Notes under the pieces: generated by a model
What the model saw: the letters and a program-made list of their open reading frames with translations, nothing else
Databases searched by the model: none
What the model was told of the DNA's origin: nothing
Assembly: GCA_029856375.1 (NCBI GenBank)
Contig: JAHQWX010000064.1
Location: 1 to 8,307, forward strand
From: Promethearchaeia archaeon
GTDB taxonomy: Archaea; Asgardarchaeota; Lokiarchaeia; Sigyniarchaeales; SOKP01
Direction of reading: 5' to 3'
DNA length: 8,307 nt
Made by a program: the position numbers and the translations under genes
Part shown: positions 1 to 6,425 of the stretch, one piece after another
How the letters are laid out: each line of letters opens with the position of its first letter
Numbering within the stretch: the first letter of the stretch is position 1

Positions 1-76
1 AATTTTCATTTTTAGTTTTTTCAAGTAAATTCTCGTACAAATCTTCGAGATCTTTAACCCATTTGAATAAATCCAT
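1..76 (-). CDS. Partial N-terminus of a small or unknown protein following the ATP synthase subunit C gene
   Basis: An ATG on the minus strand at 76-74 opens a frame that stays open to the window edge, giving 25 residues beginning MDLFKWVKDLEDLYENLLEK. The stretch is amphipathic and charged, as in a helical or coiled-coil protein. It starts 26 bases after the stop of the subunit C gene on the same strand, so it is probably the next gene of the ATP synthase operon. Archaeal operons often place F, E or H subunits near C. The fragment does not resemble the usual start of subunit F, A or B, and it is too short to distinguish a helical stalk subunit (E or H) from something unrelated. No clear Shine-Dalgarno sequence is visible in the A-rich leader. 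Function is not assigned. Confidence 0.5.
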   Translation of the reverse strand, partial: MDLFKWVKDLEDLYENLLEKTKNEN

Positions 77-102
77 CTTATTTTCTTTTTTTTAATTATG
101 AA

Positions 103-1122
103 TTATTCGATGTATGATTTTAATTTTCTATATTTTTGTTCAGAAAGCCTAACCACATTTGGTAATATAATAAATTTAATTTCATATTCTTTTTTAATCA
201 GTATCTCTAATATCTTATAAATAGTGATGTTGTCGATGTCGCCTATTTTAATATGAAATTTTTTAAAACAATATGTTAAATATATGTTTTCGAGTGAAAT
301 CATTAAATGCTTCTCATTAATACCGAATTTAGCAAAAATAGGTCGCAATTCTTTAGTTTTTATTAGATATCTTTGAAGCTCTTGGATAAGTTCGGCTTCA
401 TTTTCAAGAGATAACAAATAATTAATCTTGTTTTCGTTCAAAAATAAATAATTATCTAATAGAAATTGATTTAAAATCTTTATATCAATTTTGTTTTTTA
501 ATCCGCGGTAAATTACATTTAAATTGTAGATTTCGGACTTATAATTTATAAATAAATTAATCATTTCTTTTTCTCTTTTATTAAAAGAATAGTTTTTTTC
601 AATCAAATTCTTATAATATAATTGATCTAAAAAAGATTCTAAGACATAAACTTCATTATTCTTCTTAAAGTAGAGTATCCCTTCACGAATAGCTTTATTA
701 TATTTTGATTCTTTCAGAAATAATTGGATTTCATCTAATGATGATAGTTTAAGCAAATCTTTTATAAATTGAGTGTTCTCCAAATATTCTTCAACCAAGA
801 AATTAACATTTTTTGACTTTTCTTTAATATTTTGGTTTAAAATTGTACCTAGAATTATTTGTTTGATGTTATTTACTTCATATTTTAGTAAAAAATCTTT
901 TAAAAAAGATCTCATTATTTGAGGCGAATAAATCATAATTTTACCAATTAACCTAAAATATTTATCGAAAAGGGCAGTCTCGATCTCATCTAGCGTATAT
1001 TCTTTAATATCAATATTAGGGTAAAAAGGAGATATAAATTCAATGAGTTCTTCAAGAGAACCAATTTCTTTAATTTTCTGTAAATATACATCATCCATAA
1101 CTAAAAGCTTTAAAAAACTCAT
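103..1122 (-). CDS. atpC: A-type (V/A-type) ATP synthase subunit C, AC39 family
   Basis: This is the central-stalk connector of the archaeal A1Ao ATP synthase, which seats the rotor shaft on the proteolipid ring at the cytoplasmic face. The 339-residue all-helical product shows the repeated AC39/subunit C pattern. One example is ALFDKYFRLIGKIM followed by FLLKYEVNNIKQIILGTI near residues 50-95. A second cycle around residues 160-215 ends in YNLNVIYRGLKNKIDI. A C-terminal KILEILIKKEYEIKFIILP matches the family ending. The gene lies directly downstream of the proteolipid gene (95-base gap) on the same strand, supporting an atp operon. Oddity: the minus-strand frame is open for 16 codons upstream of this ATG (1170-1123) and encodes PSFAYTYIKMSFLKLL, which looks like the normal family N-terminus (aromatic-x-Tyr-x3-Arg/Lys helix). 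The annotated ATG is therefore probably too late. No AUG, GUG or UUG exists in that extension; see findings. Confidence 0.85.
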   Translation of the reverse strand: MSFLKLLVMDDVYLQKIKEIGSLEELIEFISPFYPNIDIKEYTLDEIETALFDKYFRLIGKIMIYSPQIMRSFLKDFLLKYEVNNIKQIILGTILNQNIKEKSKNVNFLVEEYLENTQFIKDLLKLSSLDEIQLFLKESKYNKAIREGILYFKKNNEVYVLESFLDQLYYKNLIEKNYSFNKREKEMINLFINYKSEIYNLNVIYRGLKNKIDIKILNQFLLDNYLFLNENKINYLLSLENEAELIQELQRYLIKTKELRPIFAKFGINEKHLMISLENIYLTYCFKKFHIKIGDIDNITIYKILEILIKKEYEIKFIILPNVVRLSEQKYRKLKSYIE

Positions 1123-1217
1123 CTTTATGTAAGTATAAGCAAAAGATGGAACAATAGTGCTCGTTTTTTGTCATCTCCTTAAAGCCCTTCAATAATTTAA
1201 GAATAAAATCAACATTT

Positions 1218-1598
1218 TTATATTGGTGGAGAAGGTATTTTTGTCCATAAGAGTATTGCTATTATGAGACCATATACTGCTAGCGCTTCACATAGAGCAA
1301 CAACCAAAAAAGCCTTGAAAAAAGTTTCTTCTCGTTCTGAGAGTGCTGAAATTGCGGCTGTACCAACCGTTTTTAATGCCATTGCGCTGCCTAATACAGA
1401 AGCTGCGAGGGATATTGATGCAGCTATTGCTAAACTCGCGGCAGTTGCTGTATTATAATAATCAAATGAGGTATTTTCAGTTTGCGCAACTACAAAAGTT
1501 GTTAGCAAATTAACTGTTAGGAAGACGGTTGCAGCTAAAACAAATTGAAACATTAGAAGTAGCAAGTAAAATTTTTTCTTACCATTCATTTCAACCAC
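1218..1598 (-). CDS. atpK: A-type ATP synthase proteolipid subunit K (rotor c-ring subunit)
   Basis: This is the membrane rotor-ring subunit that carries the coupling ion (H+ or Na+) in the Ao sector. The 126-residue product has an N-terminal hydrophobic segment (residues 10-38, ending near VVAQ) that may be a cleaved signal or an extra helix. A classic two-helix hairpin follows. Helix one (about 50-84) is rich in Ala, Gly and Ser. The polar loop is SEREETFFK (87-95). Helix two contains ALCEALAVYGLII, where Glu104 is the expected ion-binding carboxylate. One hairpin gives one carboxylate per subunit. The longest frame starts with GTG at 1598; an in-frame ATG at 1589 (residue 4) is equally plausible, since neither has a strong Shine-Dalgarno. 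It is followed on the same strand by subunit C. Ion specificity cannot be decided from the sequence alone. Subunit E, often found between K and C, is absent here. Confidence 0.9.
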   Translation of the reverse strand: MVEMNGKKKFYLLLLMFQFVLAATVFLTVNLLTTFVVAQTENTSFDYYNTATAASLAIAASISLAASVLGSAMALKTVGTAAISALSEREETFFKAFLVVALCEALAVYGLIIAILLWTKIPSPPI

Positions 1599-1618
1599 GG
1601 TGTATTAAAAGATAATAA

Positions 1619-1652
1619 TTTTAATATATAGGATATAACTCGTAAAATATAA
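1619..1652 (-). promoter_or_regulatory. Likely TATA box region for the atpK operon
   Basis: Read on the minus strand, this stretch contains two TATA-like elements: TTATATTTTA (1652-1643) and TATATATTAA (1630-1621, allowing one mismatch to the archaeal consensus). With the usual 25-base spacing, the nearer box would start transcription around 1600, at or just before the GTG/ATG start region of atpK. That implies a leaderless or very short leader mRNA. It is assigned by position and composition only; in such AT-rich DNA the specificity is low. Confidence 0.35.
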
Positions 1653-1909
1653 CCTTTGTTATTACGAAATGTTAGTTAATTATGTTTTATCCAGAAATCG
1701 AATTTTTTTCTGAAATTACTATGTGATTTTACAGCATTTTGAACTTTATCCATTTAATTATGGAACTCCATTTCTTTTTATTTAAAATATAGACCTACAT
1801 CTATCTATATTATCTTTTTTAGTCTCTTTTTATTTATATTAACATTCCTAATAAAGAACATCGAAGCAAAAAGACAAATTAAATATCAATATTTTCTAGT
1901 AAATTTGAT

Positions 1910-1933
1910 TATTTCATTCAAAATAATGAAATA
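1910..1933. repeat. 9-bp inverted repeat with a 6-base loop in the divergent promoter region
   Basis: TATTTCATT at 1910-1918 is the exact reverse complement of AATGAAATA at 1925-1933, separated by CAAAAT. It lies about 90 bases ahead of the 493-aa gene and about 55 bases upstream of its TATA-like box. It could be a dimeric regulator site or a short hairpin. It could also be chance in very AT-rich DNA. Confidence 0.3.
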
Positions 1934-1984
1934 GAATAAAAACTTTTTACCGAAAACAAAAAAATTTTATTCTCATGTTATATA

Positions 1985-1996
1985 AAATATATAAAG
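1985..1996 (+). promoter_or_regulatory. Likely TATA box for the 493-aa toroid-like gene
   Basis: AAATATATAAAG lies about 30 bases before the ATG at 2024. A start of transcription about 25 bases downstream falls at about 2016, giving a leader of fewer than ten bases. This agrees with the absence of a Shine-Dalgarno before the ATG. Confidence 0.4.
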
Positions 1997-2023
1997 CATA
2001 TTATTATTAAAGAAAAAATTGAA

Positions 2024-3505
2024 ATGCTATATCAAGGTTTGTATAGAATTCTCTCACTTTATTTTACAGACGATTTAGAGATTTTTTTAAACAAAGCGGA
2101 TAAATTTGTACAAAATCTTGTTGTAAATCATTTGTCTAATAATAATTTAAAAGAAAATGAATTAAAACAAACTATATCTTTACTAATTAACTCCATATCT
2201 TCTCAATTAAAACAATACTTTGATACTAGTCCATTAGAACAAAAATTCCAAGAAATAAAAATAAAATCGGATAATAGCGAAAATTTAAACACATCTCAAA
2301 AAATATTTATTAACAAGATAATTCCGATTCTAAATGAAACTATACTTGATGAAATAATTTTCTATCTTGGCGGAATTAACGGTTCCGTTATAATCGAGAC
2401 GCTAGAAAAATCAAAGGTTTTATCTTTAGATATGATTATTAAATTAAACAAACTAAAAGATGATCTCTCTAATTATAATAAACTTGAAAATTTTCAAAAA
2501 TACATAAGAATTACCGAAAGCGTATGCAATAAAGTCTGTAATAACAAAATAGATATTGAAAACTTAGAGGACCTTCATGATTTATCGCTCAGAGTTCAAA
2601 TTAACTATCTAATTTATCGTATTATCGATTTCTTTAAACTTCAAAACAGATTTGATTTTTCTCATATTAAGAAATTCCTTAAAGATAATATTGACAAATG
2701 GTTGATAAGAACCCCAGTTGTCACTTTAACCAATCCCGAGATATATTATTGTGGGATCTATTTAGCAAATGAATTAGAGGTCGATATAGATAAAAAAAAA
2801 GTAAATGATTTTTTAAACACGGTCGCTAAATCCATTGTTGAAGAAACTTATACTCCCTTAATTGAAGAAACCGACGAAGTCTATTATTTATTAAAGGCAC
2901 ACGACGTAATGAAAAAAGAGGTGCAACCCGATATGATTCAGAAATTAATCAAAGAAGAAGAATTATTTTACGATGTTGATAATTTGAAACTAATGGAAAC
3001 TAGTAAGCTTGCGGTTATTTTGAAAATCTTTTCTCTATTAAAAATACCTGATAAACTTGAAATCGATCATATCGAAACAATTTTAAAAGTAATTAAAGAA
3101 AGAGAGAATTCCAACGGAGTTAAACAATATCCAAATGGTGTAATATCTTCGGAAGCGACATACTATACTTTTTTTACATATTATATGAGAGGTCTTTTAA
3201 AGGATTTAGAAAATACCAACTATGTTGGTAGTATAATTGAGAAAATATATACTAACCTTACTTTTATTGAGTTTTCAGAGGACATTAACTTTGATTTGAT
3301 TTCAGAATTATTTTATTCCTGTGAATCGTTGAAACTGCTTAATTGTATTGAAACTAAAGAAACCCTAACTCAATTGTCAAATTTTTTATTTCCTGAATAT
3401 GTAACAGAGAAAATTAAGAATCTTAATTCAATACCGAAAGAGAACATAAGATTTCGATATTATCGAATCGAAAAAATTACGGGGCATACAATTGAAATAA
3501 TATGA
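2024..3505 (+). CDS. Uncharacterised 493-aa helical protein, possibly prenyltransferase/terpene-cyclase-like toroid
   Basis: The function is not recognised with confidence. The product is soluble in appearance, with no signal peptide or membrane segments, and is almost entirely helical, rich in Lys, Glu, Ile, Leu and Asn. Residues 1-150 resemble a charged helical region. The second half has helical pairs that recall alpha/alpha-toroid repeats: TLTNPEIYYCGIYLANEL (about 234-251), and around residues 360-390 NGVKQYPNGVISSEATYYTF followed by TYYMRGLL. In prenyltransferase and squalene-cyclase-type repeats, a Gly-rich turn before Ser-x-Glu-x-Thr-Tyr-Tyr is typical, and this segment matches that pattern. 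The Asp-rich motif of class II cyclases and the Asp/Cys/His zinc set of protein prenyltransferases are not evident, so a catalytic role is doubtful. The gene starts at ATG 2024 without a Shine-Dalgarno, probably near-leaderless. It is convergent with the transporter gene and separated from it by 74 bases. Confidence 0.7.
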   Translation: MLYQGLYRILSLYFTDDLEIFLNKADKFVQNLVVNHLSNNNLKENELKQTISLLINSISSQLKQYFDTSPLEQKFQEIKIKSDNSENLNTSQKIFINKIIPILNETILDEIIFYLGGINGSVIIETLEKSKVLSLDMIIKLNKLKDDLSNYNKLENFQKYIRITESVCNKVCNNKIDIENLEDLHDLSLRVQINYLIYRIIDFFKLQNRFDFSHIKKFLKDNIDKWLIRTPVVTLTNPEIYYCGIYLANELEVDIDKKKVNDFLNTVAKSIVEETYTPLIEETDEVYYLLKAHDVMKKEVQPDMIQKLIKEEELFYDVDNLKLMETSKLAVILKIFSLLKIPDKLEIDHIETILKVIKERENSNGVKQYPNGVISSEATYYTFFTYYMRGLLKDLENTNYVGSIIEKIYTNLTFIEFSEDINFDLISELFYSCESLKLLNCIETKETLTQLSNFLFPEYVTEKIKNLNSIPKENIRFRYYRIEKITGHTIEII

Positions 3506-3579
3506 TTGAGAAGGGGTTGTAAGAAAAACTTCTAAGATTCATTATTTTTAATTCTTATATTAATTTTCTGTTGGATAAA
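3506..3579. terminator. Convergent intergenic region with weak terminator signals
   Basis: This is the short gap between two convergent genes. AGAAG (3509-3513) can pair with CTTCT (3529-3533) across a 15-base loop, and a T-run follows at 3545-3549. Archaeal termination usually relies on T-rich tracts, so the T-rich stretch is the more credible part. The stem is short and could be chance. Confidence 0.3.
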
Positions 3580-4971
3580 TTATATTCTTTTTAATTTTTC
3601 CTCGTGAAGTTTCCTAACCTCGTCGGTGATTTGTTCGTACTTTTCCTTTGTTATAGGGAATCTAAGCATTGATAAAATTCCAATCCCCAAAAAGACCGAA
3701 GGAAAAACAAACATTAAGATTCGAAGCCCCAAAATTGTTTCTTGGGTTGTTCCTACGGGATCGAAAATTTCCCACCCGACGCTGTTAAAAACCAACGCAA
3801 TAGATATAAAAACAGCGACATTGCTAAGTTTGACCATGAATCCATTTATACCGTAAAATCCAGCTTCCCTTCTGATTCCAGTCTTTAACTCGTCTTCGTC
3901 AATAATAGCTGACATCGCAACATCCCTGACGATTAGCGCGCCAGATAACCCGATACCTAAAATTGCAAAACTGATAAACCCTAAGATTGGGTCAGATATA
4001 AACATAAAAGGAATTAATGTTATAATAAAGCTAGCTAACGCTAGAAGGAATGCTTTTTTCGCCCCTAATTTTCCTACAATAAATCGCCACAGAAACACAA
4101 AAAATGCCGCTGAAATAAAACCGGTGGCGAGCAACAACGAAAGTACGAGTGAATCATCAACACCTAAAACGAAATCACCGTAAAGAGGAATAATGGTGGG
4201 AAGTAAGTCAAACGCATACCAGAATGCAAAGACTCCCAAGATATATGGTCTAAAAGACTTATTTTTTAACGAATATTTTAGCGAATTTATGAAAGATGGA
4301 GCGCTTTCTGGGTCTCGTGAGAATTCAATTCTCTCTTTTATTCCATATTTAATGAAAATAATGCCAGAGATTAAGCAAATAATTGAAATAACGATTCCAG
4401 TAATCATGAACTCCGAATAATATTGAGGATCGTCGTACTTGGGAATAAAAACGCTTGGCAAGATGAATGCGATTAGAAGAGACATGATTTGAAAAAACTG
4501 AATAGATGTATTTGCTTTTCTTCTCTGTTCTAGATCCCTGAACATTTCGGGAAACAATGATGTCTGGTTTAACGAATACATTGTATAGAAAAACTCCCAT
4601 ATTATGATAATTGCTAAAAAATATATCGCTGTTGAGGCGTCCGCTGGAATCGGAGGAGTCCATAGTAATATATTAACGATTAACAGAGGGAAAAGGCCTG
4701 CAATTATGTACGGCTTTCTACGACCCCATTTTGTGCTCGTTTTATCAGATATTGCTCCCAAAAAGGGGTCGTTAAACGCGTTCCAAATAGACCAAATAAT
4801 AAATATAACTGTAATCGTATTAACATCTAATTGGACAACGGAATAATAAAATGTAAAGATTAAAAATGTAAAGAACTGAAAAAAAATGACGTCTGTAAAA
4901 CCAGCTAAACTATATGTTATCACTTTTTTAGTAGAATATTCTGCTTCATTTACTCCCTTTTTTTCGGTCAT
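3580..4971 (-). CDS. GPH-family (MelB-like) MFS cation:sugar symporter
   Basis: This is an integral membrane transporter of the major facilitator superfamily, glycoside-pentoside-hexuronide:cation symporter type. It is predicted to import sugars or glycosides with H+ or Na+. The 463 residues form about 12 hydrophobic segments, and the length is normal for the family (about 450-500). Family signatures are WNAFNDPFLGAISDKT (residues 63-78, with Asn67-Asp68-Pro69 and Asp76) followed by KWGRRKPYIIAG (81-92), the loop 2-3 motif of GPH proteins. The C-terminal half holds GFISAAFFVFLWRFIVGKLGAKKA-type helix and loop sequence, the related motif of the second domain. The N-terminus (to about residue 15) is hydrophilic and cytoplasmic. 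The substrate cannot be inferred, since no sugar-degrading gene is next to it. It diverges from the ZIP-like gene and converges with the 493-aa gene, so it is probably transcribed alone. No Shine-Dalgarno is visible before the ATG. Confidence 0.85.
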   Translation of the reverse strand: MTEKKGVNEAEYSTKKVITYSLAGFTDVIFFQFFTFLIFTFYYSVVQLDVNTITVIFIIWSIWNAFNDPFLGAISDKTSTKWGRRKPYIIAGLFPLLIVNILLWTPPIPADASTAIYFLAIIIIWEFFYTMYSLNQTSLFPEMFRDLEQRRKANTSIQFFQIMSLLIAFILPSVFIPKYDDPQYYSEFMITGIVISIICLISGIIFIKYGIKERIEFSRDPESAPSFINSLKYSLKNKSFRPYILGVFAFWYAFDLLPTIIPLYGDFVLGVDDSLVLSLLLATGFISAAFFVFLWRFIVGKLGAKKAFLLALASFIITLIPFMFISDPILGFISFAILGIGLSGALIVRDVAMSAIIDEDELKTGIRREAGFYGINGFMVKLSNVAVFISIALVFNSVGWEIFDPVGTTQETILGLRILMFVFPSVFLGIGILSMLRFPITKEKYEQITDEVRKLHEEKLKRI

Positions 4972-5084
4972 AATAGAGTATTAATTGAGGTTGTTTATGA
5001 AGATTTACTTCTTAATTAGAAATTCAAAAAAAACAATTCTAGAGTATGGAGACACAAGAAAGAATTTAGAGAAATAATACAAAA

Positions 5085-5094
5085 CTTTATTTTA
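5085..5094 (+). promoter_or_regulatory. Possible TATA box for the ZIP-like membrane protein gene
   Basis: CTTTATTTTA is centred about 29 bases before the ATG at 5119. It would place the transcript start at about 5115, again giving an almost leaderless mRNA. No Shine-Dalgarno precedes the ATG. The rest of the 147-base divergent gap toward the transporter shows no coding sequence. Confidence 0.3.
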
Positions 5095-5118
5095 TTTTGT
5101 TTTCGAATTAAAATAATA

Positions 5119-6090
5119 ATGACTGAACTTATTTTTACAGTAATTATACCGGGTTTAATTCTTAGTTTTGGATTTTTTATTATAGAATTTTTAAACGAAA
5201 AATATTTTTATCATTATTTAGGGGGTAAAACGAACGATATACACGCATCGTTGGTTGCGGGCGTATCAGTCTCGTATGTTTTTTTGATATTATTGCCGGA
5301 AATCGTATTTTCACTGCACGATCCGCTATTAGAGATATTTCCATTTGCGTTCATTTTGATTGGTTTTTCTTTTATTCATTTGAGCGAAAAGTTAATATTA
5401 CAAAGAGTCGATCTAAAAACCCAGATTCGGCTTCGAGAAATTTTAAAGAAAGAAGAAATTTTGGACACTGTTGAGGAATCGATGGAAGATCTATTAATGA
5501 AGGAATTGAAAAAACAACAAACTGACATAGCCGCATTAAAATGCATCGTGGAAGTTGTGGAAGGTCTCGATAAAAAAGAGTTCGAACTTAAAGCAGAGGA
5601 AAAAAAATTATTCTCAGTCGTTAAGGAACATCTTGGTGAAGATTTAGACGCGCTCCACATTGCAACTAATTACTTTTATCACATTCTCATTGGATTGATA
5701 CTTTTTGAACTTTTAACAGTAGATTTTATCTACGCTCTGCTTTTTTACATTGTTGCATTTATGAAAATGACCATTTCCAATCCCTCAAATAGACATGTAA
5801 AGTTCTTGATATTTGAATTTCACACCAAATTCGAAGGAACTACATTGCAAAAAATTATAATTACATCTTCTGCTGTGGTTGGATTCGTTTTGGGATGTAT
5901 TCTTGATTTGTTTTTCCCTTTATCCCTTGAAATCATTTACATTTTATTAGCTTTTATCGCTGGTGTCGTCCTTTATACAACGGTAAGAGAAGTAATTCCA
6001 GAGGGCGAGAGAGGAAGACCATTTTATTTTTTCATTGCATTAATTATTTCAATTATAGCCTTCCTTCTTATTGATTTCTTAAAAGGATGA
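5119..6090 (+). CDS. ZIP-like uncharacterised multi-pass membrane protein with a charged cytoplasmic insertion
   Basis: The product has 323 residues and about eight hydrophobic segments: roughly 3-24, 44-63, 70-87, 185-203, 204-218, 242-262, 268-288 and 301-320. The second segment, HASLVAGVSVSYVFLILLPEI, and the penultimate one, LLAFIAGVVLYTTVREVIPEG, resemble an uncharacterised ZIP-like membrane protein family. The Gly-Val...Tyr-Val-Phe...Leu-Pro-Glu and Ala-Gly-Val...Glu-x-x-Pro-Glu motifs are the most telling. The His-rich metal ligands of true ZIP transporters in the central helices (HNxxD/E and HExxH-like) are not apparent; HILIGLILFELL is the nearest segment. Metal transport is therefore unproven. 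Between segments three and four (about 92-180) lies a Lys/Glu-rich, probably coiled-coil insertion of about 90 residues. The gene precedes the Cys-rich peptide gene by 143 bases on the same strand, but a T-rich tract and a TATA-like box in that gap argue against one operon. Confidence 0.65.
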   Translation: MTELIFTVIIPGLILSFGFFIIEFLNEKYFYHYLGGKTNDIHASLVAGVSVSYVFLILLPEIVFSLHDPLLEIFPFAFILIGFSFIHLSEKLILQRVDLKTQIRLREILKKEEILDTVEESMEDLLMKELKKQQTDIAALKCIVEVVEGLDKKEFELKAEEKKLFSVVKEHLGEDLDALHIATNYFYHILIGLILFELLTVDFIYALLFYIVAFMKMTISNPSNRHVKFLIFEFHTKFEGTTLQKIIITSSAVVGFVLGCILDLFFPLSLEIIYILLAFIAGVVLYTTVREVIPEGERGRPFYFFIALIISIIAFLLIDFLKG

Positions 6091-6122
6091 AATGATTTCG
6101 AATAAGAAAAATCTATAAATTA

Positions 6123-6161
6123 GTATGAAAAATGTCATATTCTTCCCTATTTTTTTCATAT
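6123..6161 (+). terminator. Hairpin and T-tract downstream of the ZIP-like gene
   Basis: TATGAAAAA (6124-6132) is the exact reverse complement of TTTTTCATA (6152-6160), with a 19-base loop containing TCTTCCC. The right arm overlaps a run of seven T residues (6150-6156), which is itself a plausible archaeal termination tract for the upstream gene. The position, upstream of the Cys-rich peptide promoter, would also suit a regulator site. The assignment rests on geometry only. Confidence 0.35.
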
Positions 6162-6180
6162 TATACGAAATAATAACAGA

Positions 6181-6190
6181 CTTTAAATAT
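6181..6190 (+). promoter_or_regulatory. Likely TATA box for the RiPP precursor gene
   Basis: CTTTAAATAT is a good archaeal TATA-like element centred about 48 bases before the precursor ATG at 6234. Transcription starting about 25 bases downstream, near 6211, would leave a leader of about 23 bases. No strong Shine-Dalgarno lies in that leader. Confidence 0.45.
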
Positions 6191-6233
6191 CTCTCAGACC
6201 ATCATTATTATAATAAAACTTCTAAACAGATTG

Positions 6234-6368
6234 ATGAAAATGAAAATCGTTAAGAAAGAGAAGAGAGCCACTACAGGATGTAAATGCGGTGGAGATTGCT
6301 ACTCCGATAGTTGCAAGTGTGGTGGCGACTGTTATTCAAGCGCCTGTAAATGCGGTGGCGACTGCTAA
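6234..6368 (+). CDS. Cys-rich triple-repeat peptide, probable radical-SAM RiPP precursor
   Basis: This 44-residue gene was found by reading the gap before the radical SAM gene. A basic leader MKMKIVKKEKRATTG (1-15) is followed by three tandem copies of CKCGGDC (16-22, 27-33, 38-44). The first two are followed by YSDS and YSSA linkers, giving an 11-residue period. The nine cysteines are at 16, 18, 22, 27, 29, 33, 38, 40 and 44, and the last is the C-terminal residue. Repeats one and two differ at eight of nine shared codons, all silently, which shows that the protein sequence is selected. The start is ATG 6234; a second in-frame ATG at 6240 would shorten the leader by two residues. It sits 57 bases before an enzyme with a peptide-recognition domain, the usual layout of a RiPP precursor. 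No protease or exporter is visible in the window. The alternative is a small metallothionein, because CxC-x3-C spacing and nine thiols suit a metal-thiolate cluster. Confidence 0.85.
   Translation: MKMKIVKKEKRATTGCKCGGDCYSDSCKCGGDCYSSACKCGGDC
6279..6365 (+). repeat. Three tandem 33-nt coding repeats (two full, one truncated to 21 nt)
   Basis: The units are 6279-6311, 6312-6344 and 6345-6365. All encode CKCGGDC and the first two add a 4-residue linker beginning Tyr-Ser. Core codons differ silently at six of seven positions between units one and two, four of seven between two and three, and two of seven between one and three. No amino-acid change occurs in the core. This is an old or strongly constrained duplication, not a recent slippage product. 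Confidence 0.9.
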
Positions 6369-6371
6369 AAA

Positions 6372-6396
6372 ATATAATAACTTTTTATTTTTTTTT
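6372..6396 (+). terminator. T-rich tract between precursor and radical SAM gene, possible attenuating terminator
   Basis: Immediately after the precursor stop, ATATAATAAC leads into a tract with 14 T residues in 15 bases (6382-6396, a single A at 6387). In archaea such a tract on the non-template strand is enough for intrinsic termination. Partial read-through would give more precursor than enzyme mRNA. The ATATAATAA at 6372-6380 could alternatively act as a TATA box for the enzyme gene, with transcription starting near 6405. Confidence 0.5.
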
Positions 6397-6425
6397 CTAT
6401 TCTAATTAATAACCTACAGATTATT

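Larger units (their letters stand above)
1599..2023. other. Divergent non-coding region of 425 bases between atpK and the 493-aa gene
   Basis: No open frame of coding character is seen on either strand, and no RNA gene was recognised. The region is extremely AT-rich and holds TATA-like boxes at both ends for the two divergent genes. It also has several T-rich runs in the centre (about 1770-1845) and a 9-bp inverted repeat at 1910-1933. It is long for an archaeal intergenic region, so an unrecognised small RNA is possible, but nothing in the sequence argues specifically for one. Confidence 0.6.

Noticed and set aside
1090..1174. A 28-codon minus-strand frame starting at the ATG right after AAGGAG (MTKNEHYCSIF...)
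   Set aside because: Shine-Dalgarno and ATG have zero spacing, the frame ends inside subunit C, and its translation is unlike any expected subunit. The overlapping frame carries the conserved subunit C N-terminus.
1264..1458. Plus-strand open frame antisense to subunit K
   Set aside because: It is the mirror of the Ala-rich proteolipid codons and has no promoter or start signal of its own.
1650..1980. Possible tRNA or small RNA in the long divergent gap
   Set aside because: No cloverleaf, box C/D pattern or strong secondary structure was found; the stretch is simply AT-rich.
4349..4663. Open frames overlapping the GPH transporter in other frames and on the opposite strand
   Set aside because: Low-complexity translations fully inside a well-supported transporter gene.
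5376..5660. Minus-strand Ser-rich open frame inside the ZIP-like gene
   Set aside because: It is the antisense image of the Lys/Glu-rich insertion (GAA/AAA codons read as TTC/TTT and Ser codons).
6279..6365. Short regularly spaced repeats resembling a CRISPR array
   Set aside because: The units are directly adjacent with a 33-base period, no spacers, and codon-phase silent variation; they encode a repeated peptide.
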